From SZAS-103 sp036496805 (GTDB lineage: Bacteria; Pseudomonadota; Gammaproteobacteria; Xanthomonadales; Xanthomonadaceae), in the NCBI GenBank assembly GCA_036496805.1, contig DASXKN010000009.1, positions 1-64,000 of the forward strand: a stretch of DNA of 64,000 nt, given 5' to 3'. Below the pieces are notes generated by a model. That model made no database searches. It saw only the letters and a list, made by a program, of their open reading frames with translations, and was not told where the DNA came from. This document shows, in pieces, positions 17,916 to 26,390 of the stretch; position 1 is the stretch's first letter, and every line of letters begins with the position of its first letter. Both the position numbers and the translations under genes were made by a program.

Positions 17916-18398
17916 TCAACGCACACCAGTATGGCCGAAACCGCCGCTGCCACGCGCGCTGTCGGCAAATTCGCTTACCACCTGCAAGGCGACCCGCGCG
18001 ATCGGCAGGAACACCAGTTGCGCAATGCGGTCGCCGGGAGCGATGGTAAAGGCTGCGCTGCCGCGATTCCATCCACTGACCATCAGCGGCCCCTGGTAGT
18101 CGGCGTCGATCAGGCCGACCAGGTTGCCGAGCACGAAGCCGTGTTTGTGGCCCAGGCCCGAGCGCGGCAGGATCACCGCGCACAGCTGCGGGTCGCCGAT
18201 ATGGATGGAGATGCCCGACGGTATGAGCGAGGTCTGGCCCGGCTCCAGCGTCAGCGGGGCATCTATCATCGCGCGCAGGTCCATGCCGGCCGAGGCGGCG
18301 GTGGCGTAGTCCGGCAGCGGGAAATCGCGGCCCAGGCGCGGATCGAGCACGCGCATCTGCACGTCGCGGACCATCGGCGCGATCATGGAAGCGTTCAT
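17916..18398 (-). CDS. dut: dUTP diphosphatase
   Basis: Hydrolyses dUTP to dUMP, keeping uracil out of DNA and supplying dTMP synthesis. 160 residues with all five family motifs: AGMDLRA, PRSGLGHKHG, GLIDADYQG, PGDRIAQLV and the glycine-rich C-terminal RGSGGFGHTG that closes over the active site. Its ATG overlaps the coaBC stop codon (ATGA), the usual coaBC-dut arrangement in gammaproteobacteria. A start four codons downstream (Met5) is also possible. Confidence 0.96.
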   Translation of the reverse strand: MNASMIAPMVRDVQMRVLDPRLGRDFPLPDYATAASAGMDLRAMIDAPLTLEPGQTSLIPSGISIHIGDPQLCAVILPRSGLGHKHGFVLGNLVGLIDADYQGPLMVSGWNRGSAAFTIAPGDRIAQLVFLPIARVALQVVSEFADSARGSGGFGHTGVR

Positions 18399-19681
18399 GC
18401 CGGCGATCCGGCGCGCGCGGCCGGCAGGCGATCGAGCAGGAGGTTGAGCAGGTCGCGGGCGATCTTCTGCTTCGTCGAAGGCCCGAGCTCGGCCTCGCCG
18501 ATGCCGCCGTCGGCTTTTCGCCAGTAGACCGTCAACGCGTTGTCGTCGCAGTCGAAGCCGCTGCCGGCGACGCCGACGCGGTTGGCAGCGATCGCGTCCA
18601 CCCGCTTGCGCTCAAGCTTGCCGAGCGCGGACTCGGCCAGACCGGTGGTCTCGGCGGCGAAGCCGACCACCAGCCGCGGCCGCTGCGGGTGCGCGACGAT
18701 CTGCGCGAGGATGTCGGGCGTGCGCACGAGTTCGACGACCAGGCCCGCATCGGCCGGGTCGCTGCCTTCATCGAGCACGCGCTTCTTGATCTTGTCCGGC
18801 GCGAAGCGCTTCGGCATGTAGTCGGCCACCGCCGCCGCGCCGATGTAGAAGTCCTGCGGCAGCGCGCCGACGGCGGCGTCGCGCATCGCGACCGCACCGC
18901 GCACGTCGATCCGGCGCACGCCGGCGGGCGTCGGCAGCGAGACCGGGCCGGCGAGCAGGGTCACCTCGGCGCCGAGTTCGGCCGCTGCGGCAGCGAGCGC
19001 GAAGCCCATCTTCCCGGAGCTGCGATTGCCCAGGTAACGCACCGGGTCGAGATCCTCGTAGGTCGGCCCGGCGCTCACCAGCACGCGCTGGCCAGCCAGG
19101 GGTCCGCTGCCGGCAGGCGCGCGCGCGGCGACCAGCGCGGCCACGATCGCATTCGGCTCGCTCATCCGGCCCGGCCCGAATTCGCCGCAGGCCTGGGCGC
19201 CGTCGTCGGGACCGATCGCCAGCACGCCACGCGCCCTCATCGCGGCGAGGTTCGCCTGCGTAGCCGGATGCAGCCACATGCGGTTGTTCATCGCCGGCGC
19301 GATCGCCAGCGGCGCGGTCGTCGCCAGGCACATCGTCGCCAGCAGGTCGTTCGCATGGCCGTGCGCAAGCCGCGCGATCACGTCCGCGCTCGCCGGTGCG
19401 ATGACCACGCGGGTGGCCCAGCGTGCCAGCTCGATGTGGCCCATCGCCGCCTCGGCGCTCGGGTCCCAGAGCGAGCCGCGCACCGGGTATCCCGACAATG
19501 CCTGGAAGGTCGCCGCGCCGACGAAATGCTCGGCCGCCTCGGTCAGCACCACGCGCACTTCGGCGCCGGCCTCGCGCAGCCTGCGCACGAGCTCGGCCGA
19601 CTTGTAGGCGGCGATGCCGCCGCTGACACCGAGCAGGATGCGCTCGCCGGCCAGGCCCCGCTTCGCATCGAACTCGGGCAC
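18395..19681 (-). CDS. coaBC: Bifunctional phosphopantothenoylcysteine decarboxylase/synthetase
   Basis: Makes 4'-phosphopantetheine in coenzyme A synthesis in two steps. 428 residues. The N-terminal flavin-dependent CoaC half has GVSGGIAAYK, the active-site His in GHIELARWA and the substrate clamp PAMNNRMW. The C-terminal CoaB half has SAGPTYEDLDPVRYLGNRSSGKMG and AAVADYMPK. The start is GTG at 19681 with AGGA about ten bases upstream, inside a GTCGG-N6-CCTAC palindrome. It overlaps dut and is divergent from radC. Confidence 0.96.
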   Translation of the reverse strand: MPEFDAKRGLAGERILLGVSGGIAAYKSAELVRRLREAGAEVRVVLTEAAEHFVGAATFQALSGYPVRGSLWDPSAEAAMGHIELARWATRVVIAPASADVIARLAHGHANDLLATMCLATTAPLAIAPAMNNRMWLHPATQANLAAMRARGVLAIGPDDGAQACGEFGPGRMSEPNAIVAALVAARAPAGSGPLAGQRVLVSAGPTYEDLDPVRYLGNRSSGKMGFALAAAAAELGAEVTLLAGPVSLPTPAGVRRIDVRGAVAMRDAAVGALPQDFYIGAAAVADYMPKRFAPDKIKKRVLDEGSDPADAGLVVELVRTPDILAQIVAHPQRPRLVVGFAAETTGLAESALGKLERKRVDAIAANRVGVAGSGFDCDDNALTVYWRKADGGIGEAELGPSTKQKIARDLLNLLLDRLPAARAGSPA

Positions 19682-19697
19682 GTCGGAAAAATCCTAC
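19682..19697. promoter_or_regulatory. Palindrome GTCGG-N6-CCTAC between coaBC and radC
   Basis: GTCGGAAAAATCCTAC touches the coaBC start codon and lies 161 bases before radC. It has the same half-sites, spacing and A/T-rich centre as GTAGGAAAATCCCTAC at 39544, upstream of ubiK-comM. It looks like a repressor or activator site shared by the two loci; the factor is unknown. Confidence 0.4.
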
Positions 19698-19857
19698 GGA
19701 TGAACAGGCGCCTAGCTTACCCGGCAACCGCCCGCGACGGACAGACGCCGCCGTACGGCCCCGGCAATCTGCTTATGCCAACCGGTGCTTTGGCACCCAT
19801 CCAGACCCATCCGCGCATCCCTCGCGTTTCGAGTTTCCGTCTACGACCACGACTTCC

Positions 19858-20532
19858 ATGAAGATCAGCGACTGGCCCTCCGACGAACGACCCCGCGAAC
19901 GCCTGCTGGCGCACGGCCCGCAGCGCCTGTCCGACGCCGAGCTGCTGGCGATCTTCCTCGGCTCGGGCCTGCGCGGCATGGATGCGGTGGCCTGGGCCCG
20001 GAAACTGCTCACGCGCTTCGGCTCGCTGCGCCAGGTGCTCGAGAAGCCGAACGCCGAACTGGTGGAGGAACCGGGGCTCGGGCCGGCGCGAGTCTGCGCA
20101 CTCAAGGCGGCACTCGAACTGGGCAGCCGGTATCTCGCCGCCGGCCTGGCGCGCGGCGAGGCGCTGAGCGACCCGGCGCGCGCCGGCGAGTATTTCGCGC
20201 GCCGCCTGCGCGGCCTGCCGCATGAGGTGTTCGCCGGACTGTTCCTCGACAACCGCCACCGCGCGATCGCGTTCGAGGAACTGTTCCGCGGCACCATCGA
20301 CGGCGCCGAGGTTTATCCGCGCGAAGTGCTCAAGCGCTGCCTCGCCCACAACGCCGCAGCAATCATCGTCGGCCACAACCATCCTTCCGGGAGTAGCGAA
20401 CCAAGCGCCGCCGACCGCGCCGTGACCCTGCGCCTGCGCGATGCGCTGGCGATGGTCGAGGTCCGCCTGCTCGACCATTTCGTGATCGGCGACGGGCCGC
20501 CCTGCTCGCTCGCGGCGCGCGGCTGGGTCTGA
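19858..20532 (+). CDS. radC: RadC family JAB/MPN-domain protein
   Basis: Conserved protein once linked to DNA repair; its biochemical role is unsettled. 224 residues: an N-terminal helix-hairpin-helix region (LVEEPGLGPARVCALKAALEL), then a JAMM metalloprotease-like domain. The zinc motif is HNHPSGSSEPSAAD near residues 172-186. It belongs to the competence regulon in some naturally transformable gammaproteobacteria. It is divergent from coaBC, as is common. Confidence 0.94.
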   Translation: MKISDWPSDERPRERLLAHGPQRLSDAELLAIFLGSGLRGMDAVAWARKLLTRFGSLRQVLEKPNAELVEEPGLGPARVCALKAALELGSRYLAAGLARGEALSDPARAGEYFARRLRGLPHEVFAGLFLDNRHRAIAFEELFRGTIDGAEVYPREVLKRCLAHNAAAIIVGHNHPSGSSEPSAADRAVTLRLRDALAMVEVRLLDHFVIGDGPPCSLAARGWV

Positions 20533-20547
20533 GGCGCGGGGCGCGGC

Positions 20548-20574
20548 GCCGACGTTGCAGCAACCTGCGTCGGC
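20548..20574. terminator. Hairpin after radC
   Basis: GCCGACG at 20548-20554 pairs perfectly with CGTCGGC at 20568-20574 across a 13-base loop. There is no T-run. TATACT follows at 20580-20585, so this may instead be an operator at the promoter of the next gene. Confidence 0.3.
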
Positions 20575-20615
20575 GCGCATATACTGCGGCCGCGGCACTG
20601 CGCCGCGCGCCTGGA

Positions 20616-21674
20616 ATGCCGTATCCGTCCGCCGTGATCCTCGGCTACTCCAAGCTGTTCCCGCCGGACGACACCGAGCACGCCCTGCCCGATGCCGCGA
20701 GCGCACGCGCGCTGGTCGCGGGCAAGCGGCCGGAAGTCCTCGAATTCATGCAGCGGCGACGGCAACTGCTGCTCGACCACTTCGGCGCCGGCAACGAAAC
20801 CGCGCTCGACCGCGCCGGCGATGCCTTCCTGCTCGGCATCGCCCGCCTCGGCCTGCGCCACGGCACCTTCGGCACCGACTTCCACGACTACCACAACGAG
20901 GGCCACGTGATGGAACTGGCCCGCCGTCGCCTCAACGCCTACGAGCGCCAGCTCGGGCTCGACGCGCGGCCGCTGGCGGACTGGCTGGCGCTGGCCCTGT
21001 TCGCCGCCTGCCACGACCTGCGCCAGCGCGAGCCGCGCGACGTGCCCGGCCCGATCGGCGGCAACGAGGCAGCGAGCATCGCCGAGGCGCTGCGCATCCT
21101 CGACGCCTGCGGCTACGACCGCGAGCACGACCGCCAGCTCTACGTGTCGATGGAGATGATGATCGCCGGCAGCACCTTCGGCCTGTTCGCCCGTCCCATC
21201 GAGAATTCCGCCGAGGCCGCGGTCGGCGGCGGCGCGCTGGCGCGCTACCTGTCGGGCGTCATGGACCAGATGCATCCGGAATGGCGCCATGACCCGATGG
21301 TCGAGAAAGCCCTGATCCTGGCGCGGATCGCCGCCGACCTCGACACCGCCAACGCCGGCGAGGACTTCGCCGAACTGGCCGACAGCGCGATCCGCCTGTG
21401 CCGCGAGCGCGAGATGCGCGAACACCGCGACGTCGCCTCGCCGGCCTCGGCGCAGTCCTGCCTGAACTTCCTGACCAATGGCCAGGAGCGCTACTTCTTC
21501 GAACTGCACCATTTCTGCTCGCGCGAGGGCGAGCGCGTGTTCGGCGCCGGCAAGGCCGCCAACGCCCCGCGCGTGCGCGCGGTGAGCGCGGCGATGCGCG
21601 CGCGTTTCGCCGGCGAGCCGCCGGCCAGCGGCGAGGCCGCGATCGCGGCCTACCGGCAACTTTCGGGTTGCTGA
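20616..21674 (+). CDS. HD-domain-like metal-dependent phosphohydrolase
   Basis: Specific substrate unknown. 352 residues. DYHNEGHVMEL and FAACHDLRQ give the H...HD metal-binding pattern of HD/PDEase-like hydrolases, with a later acidic helix (ARIAADLDTANAG) that could supply the final Asp. There is no signal peptide or membrane segment, so it is cytoplasmic. The ATG at 20616 has no strong ribosome binding site; a GTG six codons later is an alternative. A TATACT -10 box lies at 20580. It stands alone between radC and argS, with no context clue to substrate. Confidence 0.68.
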   Translation: MPYPSAVILGYSKLFPPDDTEHALPDAASARALVAGKRPEVLEFMQRRRQLLLDHFGAGNETALDRAGDAFLLGIARLGLRHGTFGTDFHDYHNEGHVMELARRRLNAYERQLGLDARPLADWLALALFAACHDLRQREPRDVPGPIGGNEAASIAEALRILDACGYDREHDRQLYVSMEMMIAGSTFGLFARPIENSAEAAVGGGALARYLSGVMDQMHPEWRHDPMVEKALILARIAADLDTANAGEDFAELADSAIRLCREREMREHRDVASPASAQSCLNFLTNGQERYFFELHHFCSREGERVFGAGKAANAPRVRAVSAAMRARFAGEPPASGEAAIAAYRQLSGC

Positions 21675-21722
21675 CCGGGTCTCTCCCGCGCTTCGTCGCT
21701 ATCCGCCGAGCCTTTGCCGTTC

Positions 21723-21798
21723 GCCCTGAGCCTGTCGAAGGGCATGCCAGAGCTCGCAGCGACTCCCGTCCATGGATCGACGGGCTCACCACGAACGG
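21723..21798. repeat. Degenerate copies of a CTGTCGAA-type palindromic repeat
   Basis: GCCCTGAGCCTGTCGAAGGGC (21723-21743) is a hairpin of the widespread type whose core reads CCTGTCGAA. GACGGGCTCACCACGAACGG (21779-21798) is a half-copy of the related repeat seen whole at 43231-43257, and GGCTGACCACGAAAGG just beyond it is a weaker copy. They fill most of the 271-base gap before argS. Confidence 0.6.
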
Positions 21799-21891
21799 AT
21801 ATCCGGGGAGGCTGACCACGAAAGGAACCTCGACAACCCCACCACGGATAAAGGCCTCGACCGGCGCGCGACGGAACATCAGAGAAACCCC

Positions 21892-21920
21892 TTGACGCTT
21901 GCGAGCCGTTAAACTATCGG
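21892..21920 (+). promoter_or_regulatory. Candidate argS promoter
   Basis: TTGACG (21892-21897), a 17-base spacer and TATCGG (21915-21920), 25 bases before the argS GTG. The -35 is strong and the -10 moderate. Confidence 0.4.
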
Positions 21921-21945
21921 CTGGATACACCCGCTGGACTTCCGA

Positions 21946-23628
21946 GTGAAAGACACCCTTCGCGCGCTGTTCGAGACCGCGATCGCATCCCTGCGCGCAT
22001 CCGGCGCACTGCCGGCCGACCTTGCCGTTCCCGCGATCACCATCGATCGCACGAAGACGCGCGAGCACGGCGACTTCGCGACCAACATCGCGATGGCATT
22101 GGCGAAGCCTGCGAAAAGCAATCCGCGCGCGCTCGCGCAGCAGATCGTCGCCGCGATTCCGGGCAACGACGACGTCGCGAAAATCGAGATCGCCGGCCCC
22201 GGTTTCATCAACGTCTTCCTGACCGACGCGGCCTGGCAGCGCGAAGTCGCGCAGGTGCTCGCGAGCGGCCGCGACTACGGTCGCAGCAAGACGGGCAAGG
22301 GCGTGCGCGCCGGCGTCGAATACGTTTCCGCCAATCCCACCGGCCCGCTCCACGTCGGCCACGGCCGCGCGGCGGCGATCGGCGACACCCTCGCGCGCCT
22401 GCTCGATGCGACCGGCTGGGACGTGATGCGCGAGTTCTACTACAACGACGCCGGCGCGCAGATCGACAACCTCGCCAGGTCGGTGCAGGCGCGCTGCAAG
22501 GGCGTGTTCCCGGGCGATCCGGGCTGGCCCGAGGATGGGTATCGCGGCGACTACATCCTCGACATCGCCCGCAACTACCTGCTTGGCAAAACGGACAATG
22601 GACTGGTGTCGCCCACCCACGATCCCAACGACCTCGATGCGATCCGCCGCTACGCGGTCGCGGTGCTGCGCGCCGAGCAGAACGCCGACCTCGCCGCGTT
22701 CGGCGTGGGCTTCGACGTGTTCTTCCTCGAGTCCTCGCTGTACGCCGACAACAAGGTCGAGGAAACCGTGGCCACGCTCAAGGCCGGCGGCCACACCTAC
22801 GAGCAGGACGGCGCACTGTGGCTGCGCAGCACCGAGTTCGGCGACGACAAGGACCGGGTGATGCGCAAGTCCGACGGCACGTACACCTACTTCGTGCCCG
22901 ACATCGCCTACCACTTCAGCAAGTGGCAGCGCGGTTACGTGCGCGCGATCACCGAGCTGGGCGCCGACCACCACGGCACCCTGGCGCGGGTGAAGGCCGG
23001 CCTGCAGGCGCTCGAGAAAGGCGTTCCGAAGAACTGGCCCGAGTACGTGCTGCACCAGATGGTGACGGTGATGCGCGGCGGCGAGGAAGTGAAGCTGTCC
23101 AAGCGCGCCGGCAGCTACCTGACGCTGCGCGACCTGATCGAGGAAGCCGGCCGCGACGCGACGCGCTGGTTCCTGGTCGCGCGCAAGTCCGATTCGCAAC
23201 TCACCTTCGACATCGACCTCGCGCGTTCGCAGAGTAATGATAATCCGGTCTACTACGTGCAGTACGCGCATGCGCGCGTGTGCAGTCTGCTGCGCCAAGC
23301 CGGCGAGAAAGGCTTCGCCTACGACCAGGCCAACGGCATCGCGAACCTCGTGCGCCTCAGCGATCCGCACGAAGTGGCGCTGATGATCGAGATCTCGCGT
23401 TATCCCGAAGTCGTCGAGGCGGCCGCCGCGCAGCTCGAACCGCAGGCGCTCGCGCAATACCTGCGCGAACTGGCGAATGCCTTCCACACCTTCTACCACG
23501 CGCAACCGGTGCTGGTGGCCGACGACGCGGCGCTGCGCGACGCGCGCCTTGCGCTCGCGGTGGCCACTCGCCAGGCGCTCGCGAACGGACTGGACCTGAT
23601 GGGCGTCGGCGCCCCCGAGGCGATGTGA
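21946..23628 (+). CDS. argS: Arginyl-tRNA synthetase
   Basis: Class I synthetase charging tRNA-Arg. 560 residues from GTG 21946. The HIGH-equivalent is HVGHGR in SANPTGPLHVGHGRAAAIGD, EFYYNDAGAQI follows, and the C-terminal anticodon-binding DALR-type domain ends in the usual LGVGAPEAM-like tail. As in many bacteria the KMSKS motif is degenerate (KLSKRAGSYLT). The SPOR-domain gene begins one base after the stop, a conserved pairing in this order. Confidence 0.95.
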   Translation: MKDTLRALFETAIASLRASGALPADLAVPAITIDRTKTREHGDFATNIAMALAKPAKSNPRALAQQIVAAIPGNDDVAKIEIAGPGFINVFLTDAAWQREVAQVLASGRDYGRSKTGKGVRAGVEYVSANPTGPLHVGHGRAAAIGDTLARLLDATGWDVMREFYYNDAGAQIDNLARSVQARCKGVFPGDPGWPEDGYRGDYILDIARNYLLGKTDNGLVSPTHDPNDLDAIRRYAVAVLRAEQNADLAAFGVGFDVFFLESSLYADNKVEETVATLKAGGHTYEQDGALWLRSTEFGDDKDRVMRKSDGTYTYFVPDIAYHFSKWQRGYVRAITELGADHHGTLARVKAGLQALEKGVPKNWPEYVLHQMVTVMRGGEEVKLSKRAGSYLTLRDLIEEAGRDATRWFLVARKSDSQLTFDIDLARSQSNDNPVYYVQYAHARVCSLLRQAGEKGFAYDQANGIANLVRLSDPHEVALMIEISRYPEVVEAAAAQLEPQALAQYLRELANAFHTFYHAQPVLVADDAALRDARLALAVATRQALANGLDLMGVGAPEAM

Positions 23629-23629
23629 G

Positions 23630-24442
23630 ATGGCGGTAAAAAAAGGCAAGAAGCAGGCGCGACGCAAGGACGAACCGGCGATCCCCGGCTACGTCTGGCT
23701 GTTCGCCGGACTGCTGATCGGCGGCGCGGCCGCGGTGACGCTGTGGGTGAAGATGCCGCACACCGTGAACGACCTGCTGCCGCACCCGAACTCCACCGCC
23801 ACGCCGACGACCGCGAGCGCATCGCCCGCCGTGCCCGAGGGCAATCCGCCGGAAGCCGCGCCGAAGAAGCGCAAGTACGACTTCTACGAAGTGCTGCCCG
23901 AGCGCGAGGTCGTCATCCAGGACGAGGAGCTGAGCGCGCAGGTGAAGGCGGAAGCCGCCGCGAACCTCGCCGCCAAGCAGCAGGCGGCGCTCGCATCGGG
24001 CGCCGCTTCCACCGCCGCATCGACGAGTACTGCGCCGGGAGCCGCGCCGACGGCCGCGAACACGGCGACGAACACCGCCGGCACGACGGCCAACACATCG
24101 ACTGGCACGACGAAACCGGCGACCGCAAGCGCTTCCACTTCTTCGCCCGCGACGACCGCCACCGCGAGTACGGATGCGACGGCCACCGCCTCGGCGACCG
24201 AACCGAAGAGCGGCCAGTACCTGCTGCAGGCCGGCGCCTTCAAGAACAACGAACAGGCCGACGACCTCAAGGCGCGCATTGCGATGCTCGGCCTGATCGG
24301 CCACGTCGAAACCGTGCAGACCCCGGCCGGCGAGATGCACCGCGTGCGCCTGGGCCCCTACGCAACCGCCAGCGAACTCGAGGCGGCCAAGCAGAAGCTC
24401 GGCGCCGGCGGATTGCAGGCGCTTGCGGTGCGGGTGAAGTAG
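23630..24442 (+). CDS. SPOR-domain, FtsN-like cell-division protein
   Basis: Probably binds denuded glycan strands at the septum. 270 residues: a basic cytoplasmic start (MAVKKGKKQARRK), one membrane segment (about 21-41), a long Ala/Thr-rich low-complexity linker (about 120-190) and a C-terminal SPOR domain (about 198-268). That domain shows YLLQAGAFKNNEQADDLKARI and RVRLGPYATASEL. Gene order argS-ftsN-like is conserved in proteobacteria. Whether this is the essential FtsN or another SPOR protein cannot be settled here. Confidence 0.85.
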   Translation: MAVKKGKKQARRKDEPAIPGYVWLFAGLLIGGAAAVTLWVKMPHTVNDLLPHPNSTATPTTASASPAVPEGNPPEAAPKKRKYDFYEVLPEREVVIQDEELSAQVKAEAAANLAAKQQAALASGAASTAASTSTAPGAAPTAANTATNTAGTTANTSTGTTKPATASASTSSPATTATASTDATATASATEPKSGQYLLQAGAFKNNEQADDLKARIAMLGLIGHVETVQTPAGEMHRVRLGPYATASELEAAKQKLGAGGLQALAVRVK

Positions 24443-24532
24443 CGCGCAGCGACTCGCTGCCTGCGCCAGGTGAAATGCGCACGATCGTGACGATCCGGCC
24501 TGCGGGAACCACGACGCAAGCGGCAACGCCCA

Positions 24533-25459
24533 TCAGTACCGATCGAGATCCTTCGCCACCACGATCCCGCCCTCGAAGCCCTGCGCGCGGATGGTGGCGA
24601 CCAGCGCCTCGTCGTCCTGGTCGTGGCGCACGATGTGGTGGAGCACCAGCAGTTTCGGTTTCGCCTGCGCCACGAGTGCGCCCAGCTCGACGTCCGAGGT
24701 GTGGAACTCGCGCATGTAGCTCGGCCAGGCATCGCCGCCGACGCGGACTTCCGGCGCGACCTGCGCGGCCGGATAGACCTCGTGCACCAGCACGTCCACG
24801 CCGCGCGCGGCTTCGAGGATGGCCTTCGTCGGCACGGTGTCGCCGGAGATCACGACCGATCGATCCGGCGTGTCGATTCGGAATCCGAACGCCTGCTTCC
24901 AGCAGCCGTGGATCACCGGGATCGCGGTGACGCTCACGCCGTCCTTCTCGTACACCACGCCACCCTGGTCGGCGACGTCGAATTCGCGCACCGCGACCTT
25001 GTAGCCCGTGGTCGTCTGCCGCTCCAGCCCTTCGATGCGCACGTGGATGTCCTCGTCCCATGCGGCGAGGATGTGCTTCGTCATCTTCTTCAGGCCGATC
25101 GGACCGCAAGCCTGCAGCGGCGTGCGCCGACCCATCACCCACGTGGTGAGGATCAGGTCCGGGTAGCCGAGCGTGTGGTCGCTGTGCAGGTGGGTGATGA
25201 ACACCGCCTCCGGGCCGCGGATCGACAGACCGGCGGCGGCCATCCGTCGCATCACACCGGCGCCCGCATCGAACAGGAACGTGCGGCCGTCGCAGACCAC
25301 CGCGGTGGCCGGACCGAAACATTCCGGGTCGGGACGCGGCATGCCGGTGCCGAGCATCACCACCGTGGTGTCCGAAGGCTTGCGGCGCGCGGCGCTGCGC
25401 AACGCGGCGTTGCGCGCGGCGGCCGCGGGACTGGATGAAGCACGCTCGGCTTTCCGCAT
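24533..25459 (-). CDS. Metallo-beta-lactamase-fold hydrolase (RNase Z/arylsulfatase-like)
   Basis: Zinc hydrolase of unknown substrate. 308 residues from ATG 25459; the frame is open for 42 more codons upstream but that part lacks family resemblance. The metal site HLHSDH (residues 90-95, with His90, His92, Asp94, His95) and VISGDTVP are intact. The order LGTGMPRPDPECFGPATAVV is typical of the RNase Z-like MBL group often labelled arylsulfatase. No clear signal peptide. Divergent from the SDR gene. Confidence 0.8.
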   Translation of the reverse strand: MRKAERASSSPAAAARNAALRSAARRKPSDTTVVMLGTGMPRPDPECFGPATAVVCDGRTFLFDAGAGVMRRMAAAGLSIRGPEAVFITHLHSDHTLGYPDLILTTWVMGRRTPLQACGPIGLKKMTKHILAAWDEDIHVRIEGLERQTTTGYKVAVREFDVADQGGVVYEKDGVSVTAIPVIHGCWKQAFGFRIDTPDRSVVISGDTVPTKAILEAARGVDVLVHEVYPAAQVAPEVRVGGDAWPSYMREFHTSDVELGALVAQAKPKLLVLHHIVRHDQDDEALVATIRAQGFEGGIVVAKDLDRY

Positions 25460-25597
25460 GGGTGCCTGATCTGCCGACGTCGATGCGGGCACGATGCACC
25501 AGATCGCGGGCGATGGCCATCGTGGTCGTGCGATGCCGTGGCGCGCGTTTACACTTGCCATCCCGCTCCCGTCGCTTCCCTGCACCGGATCAACGCG

Positions 25598-26350
25598 ATG
25601 ACAAGAACTGCATGGATCACCGGCGCGACCTCAGGCTTTGGCCGCGCGGCGGCAAAACGCTTCGTCGAAGGCGGCTGGAACGTCATCGCCAGCGGCCGCC
25701 GCGTCGAGCGCCTCGAAGCATTGCGCACCGAACTCGGCGGCGAGCGTGTGCATGCCTGCGCCTTCGACATCCGCGACGCCGACACGATGCAGGTCGCGAT
25801 CGATACGCTGCCCGAGGGCTTCCGCGCCATCGACCTGCTGCTCAACAACGCCGGCCTCGCCCAGGGCACGGCGCCCGCGCAGTCGGCGGACCTCGACGAC
25901 TGGCGGCGGATGATCGACACCAACGTCACCGCGCTGGTGACGCTCACGCGCGCGCTGCTGCCGGCGTTGATCGCGCGTCGCGGCGCGATCGTCAACATCA
26001 GCTCCACCGCCGCGCACTATCCCTACAGCGGCGGCAATGTCTATGCCGGCACCAAGGCCTTCGTCAGCCAGTTCTCGCTCAACCTGCGCGCCGACCTGCA
26101 CGGCACCGGCGTGCGCGTGACCACGCTCGAACCGGGCATGGCGGAAACCGAATTCACCCTCGTGCGCACCCACGGCGACCAGGGCGCGTCGGACAAGCTC
26201 TACGCCGGCATGCAGGCGATGACGGCCGACGACATCGCGCAGACGATCTGGTGGATCGCCAACCTGCCACCGCACCTCAACGTCAACCGGCTCGAGATGA
26301 TGCCGACGAGCCAATCGTTCGCCGGATTCCAGATCCACCGCGATCCGTAA
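25598..26350 (+). CDS. Short-chain dehydrogenase/reductase (YdfG-like)
   Basis: NAD(P)-dependent oxidoreductase. 250 residues from ATG 25598; an upstream in-frame start at 25538 adds a non-conserved leader. Rossmann motif TGATSGFG near residues 9-16, NNAG in the middle, and the catalytic Ser-Tyr-Lys in NISSTAAHYPYSGGNVYAGTK, where YAGTK holds the Tyr and Lys. EPGMAETEFTLVR resembles E. coli YdfG, a 3-hydroxy acid and serine dehydrogenase. Substrate is not certain. Confidence 0.85.
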   Translation: MTRTAWITGATSGFGRAAAKRFVEGGWNVIASGRRVERLEALRTELGGERVHACAFDIRDADTMQVAIDTLPEGFRAIDLLLNNAGLAQGTAPAQSADLDDWRRMIDTNVTALVTLTRALLPALIARRGAIVNISSTAAHYPYSGGNVYAGTKAFVSQFSLNLRADLHGTGVRVTTLEPGMAETEFTLVRTHGDQGASDKLYAGMQAMTADDIAQTIWWIANLPPHLNVNRLEMMPTSQSFAGFQIHRDP

Positions 26351-26390
26351 CCCGGATGCAGCGAAGCGGAGGCGCTTCATCCTGGCTATG

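Noticed and set aside
25460..25585. A 42-residue N-terminal extension of the MBL-fold hydrolase
   Set aside because: It has no family resemblance and would run into the divergent promoter region of the SDR gene; ATG 25459 is preferred.
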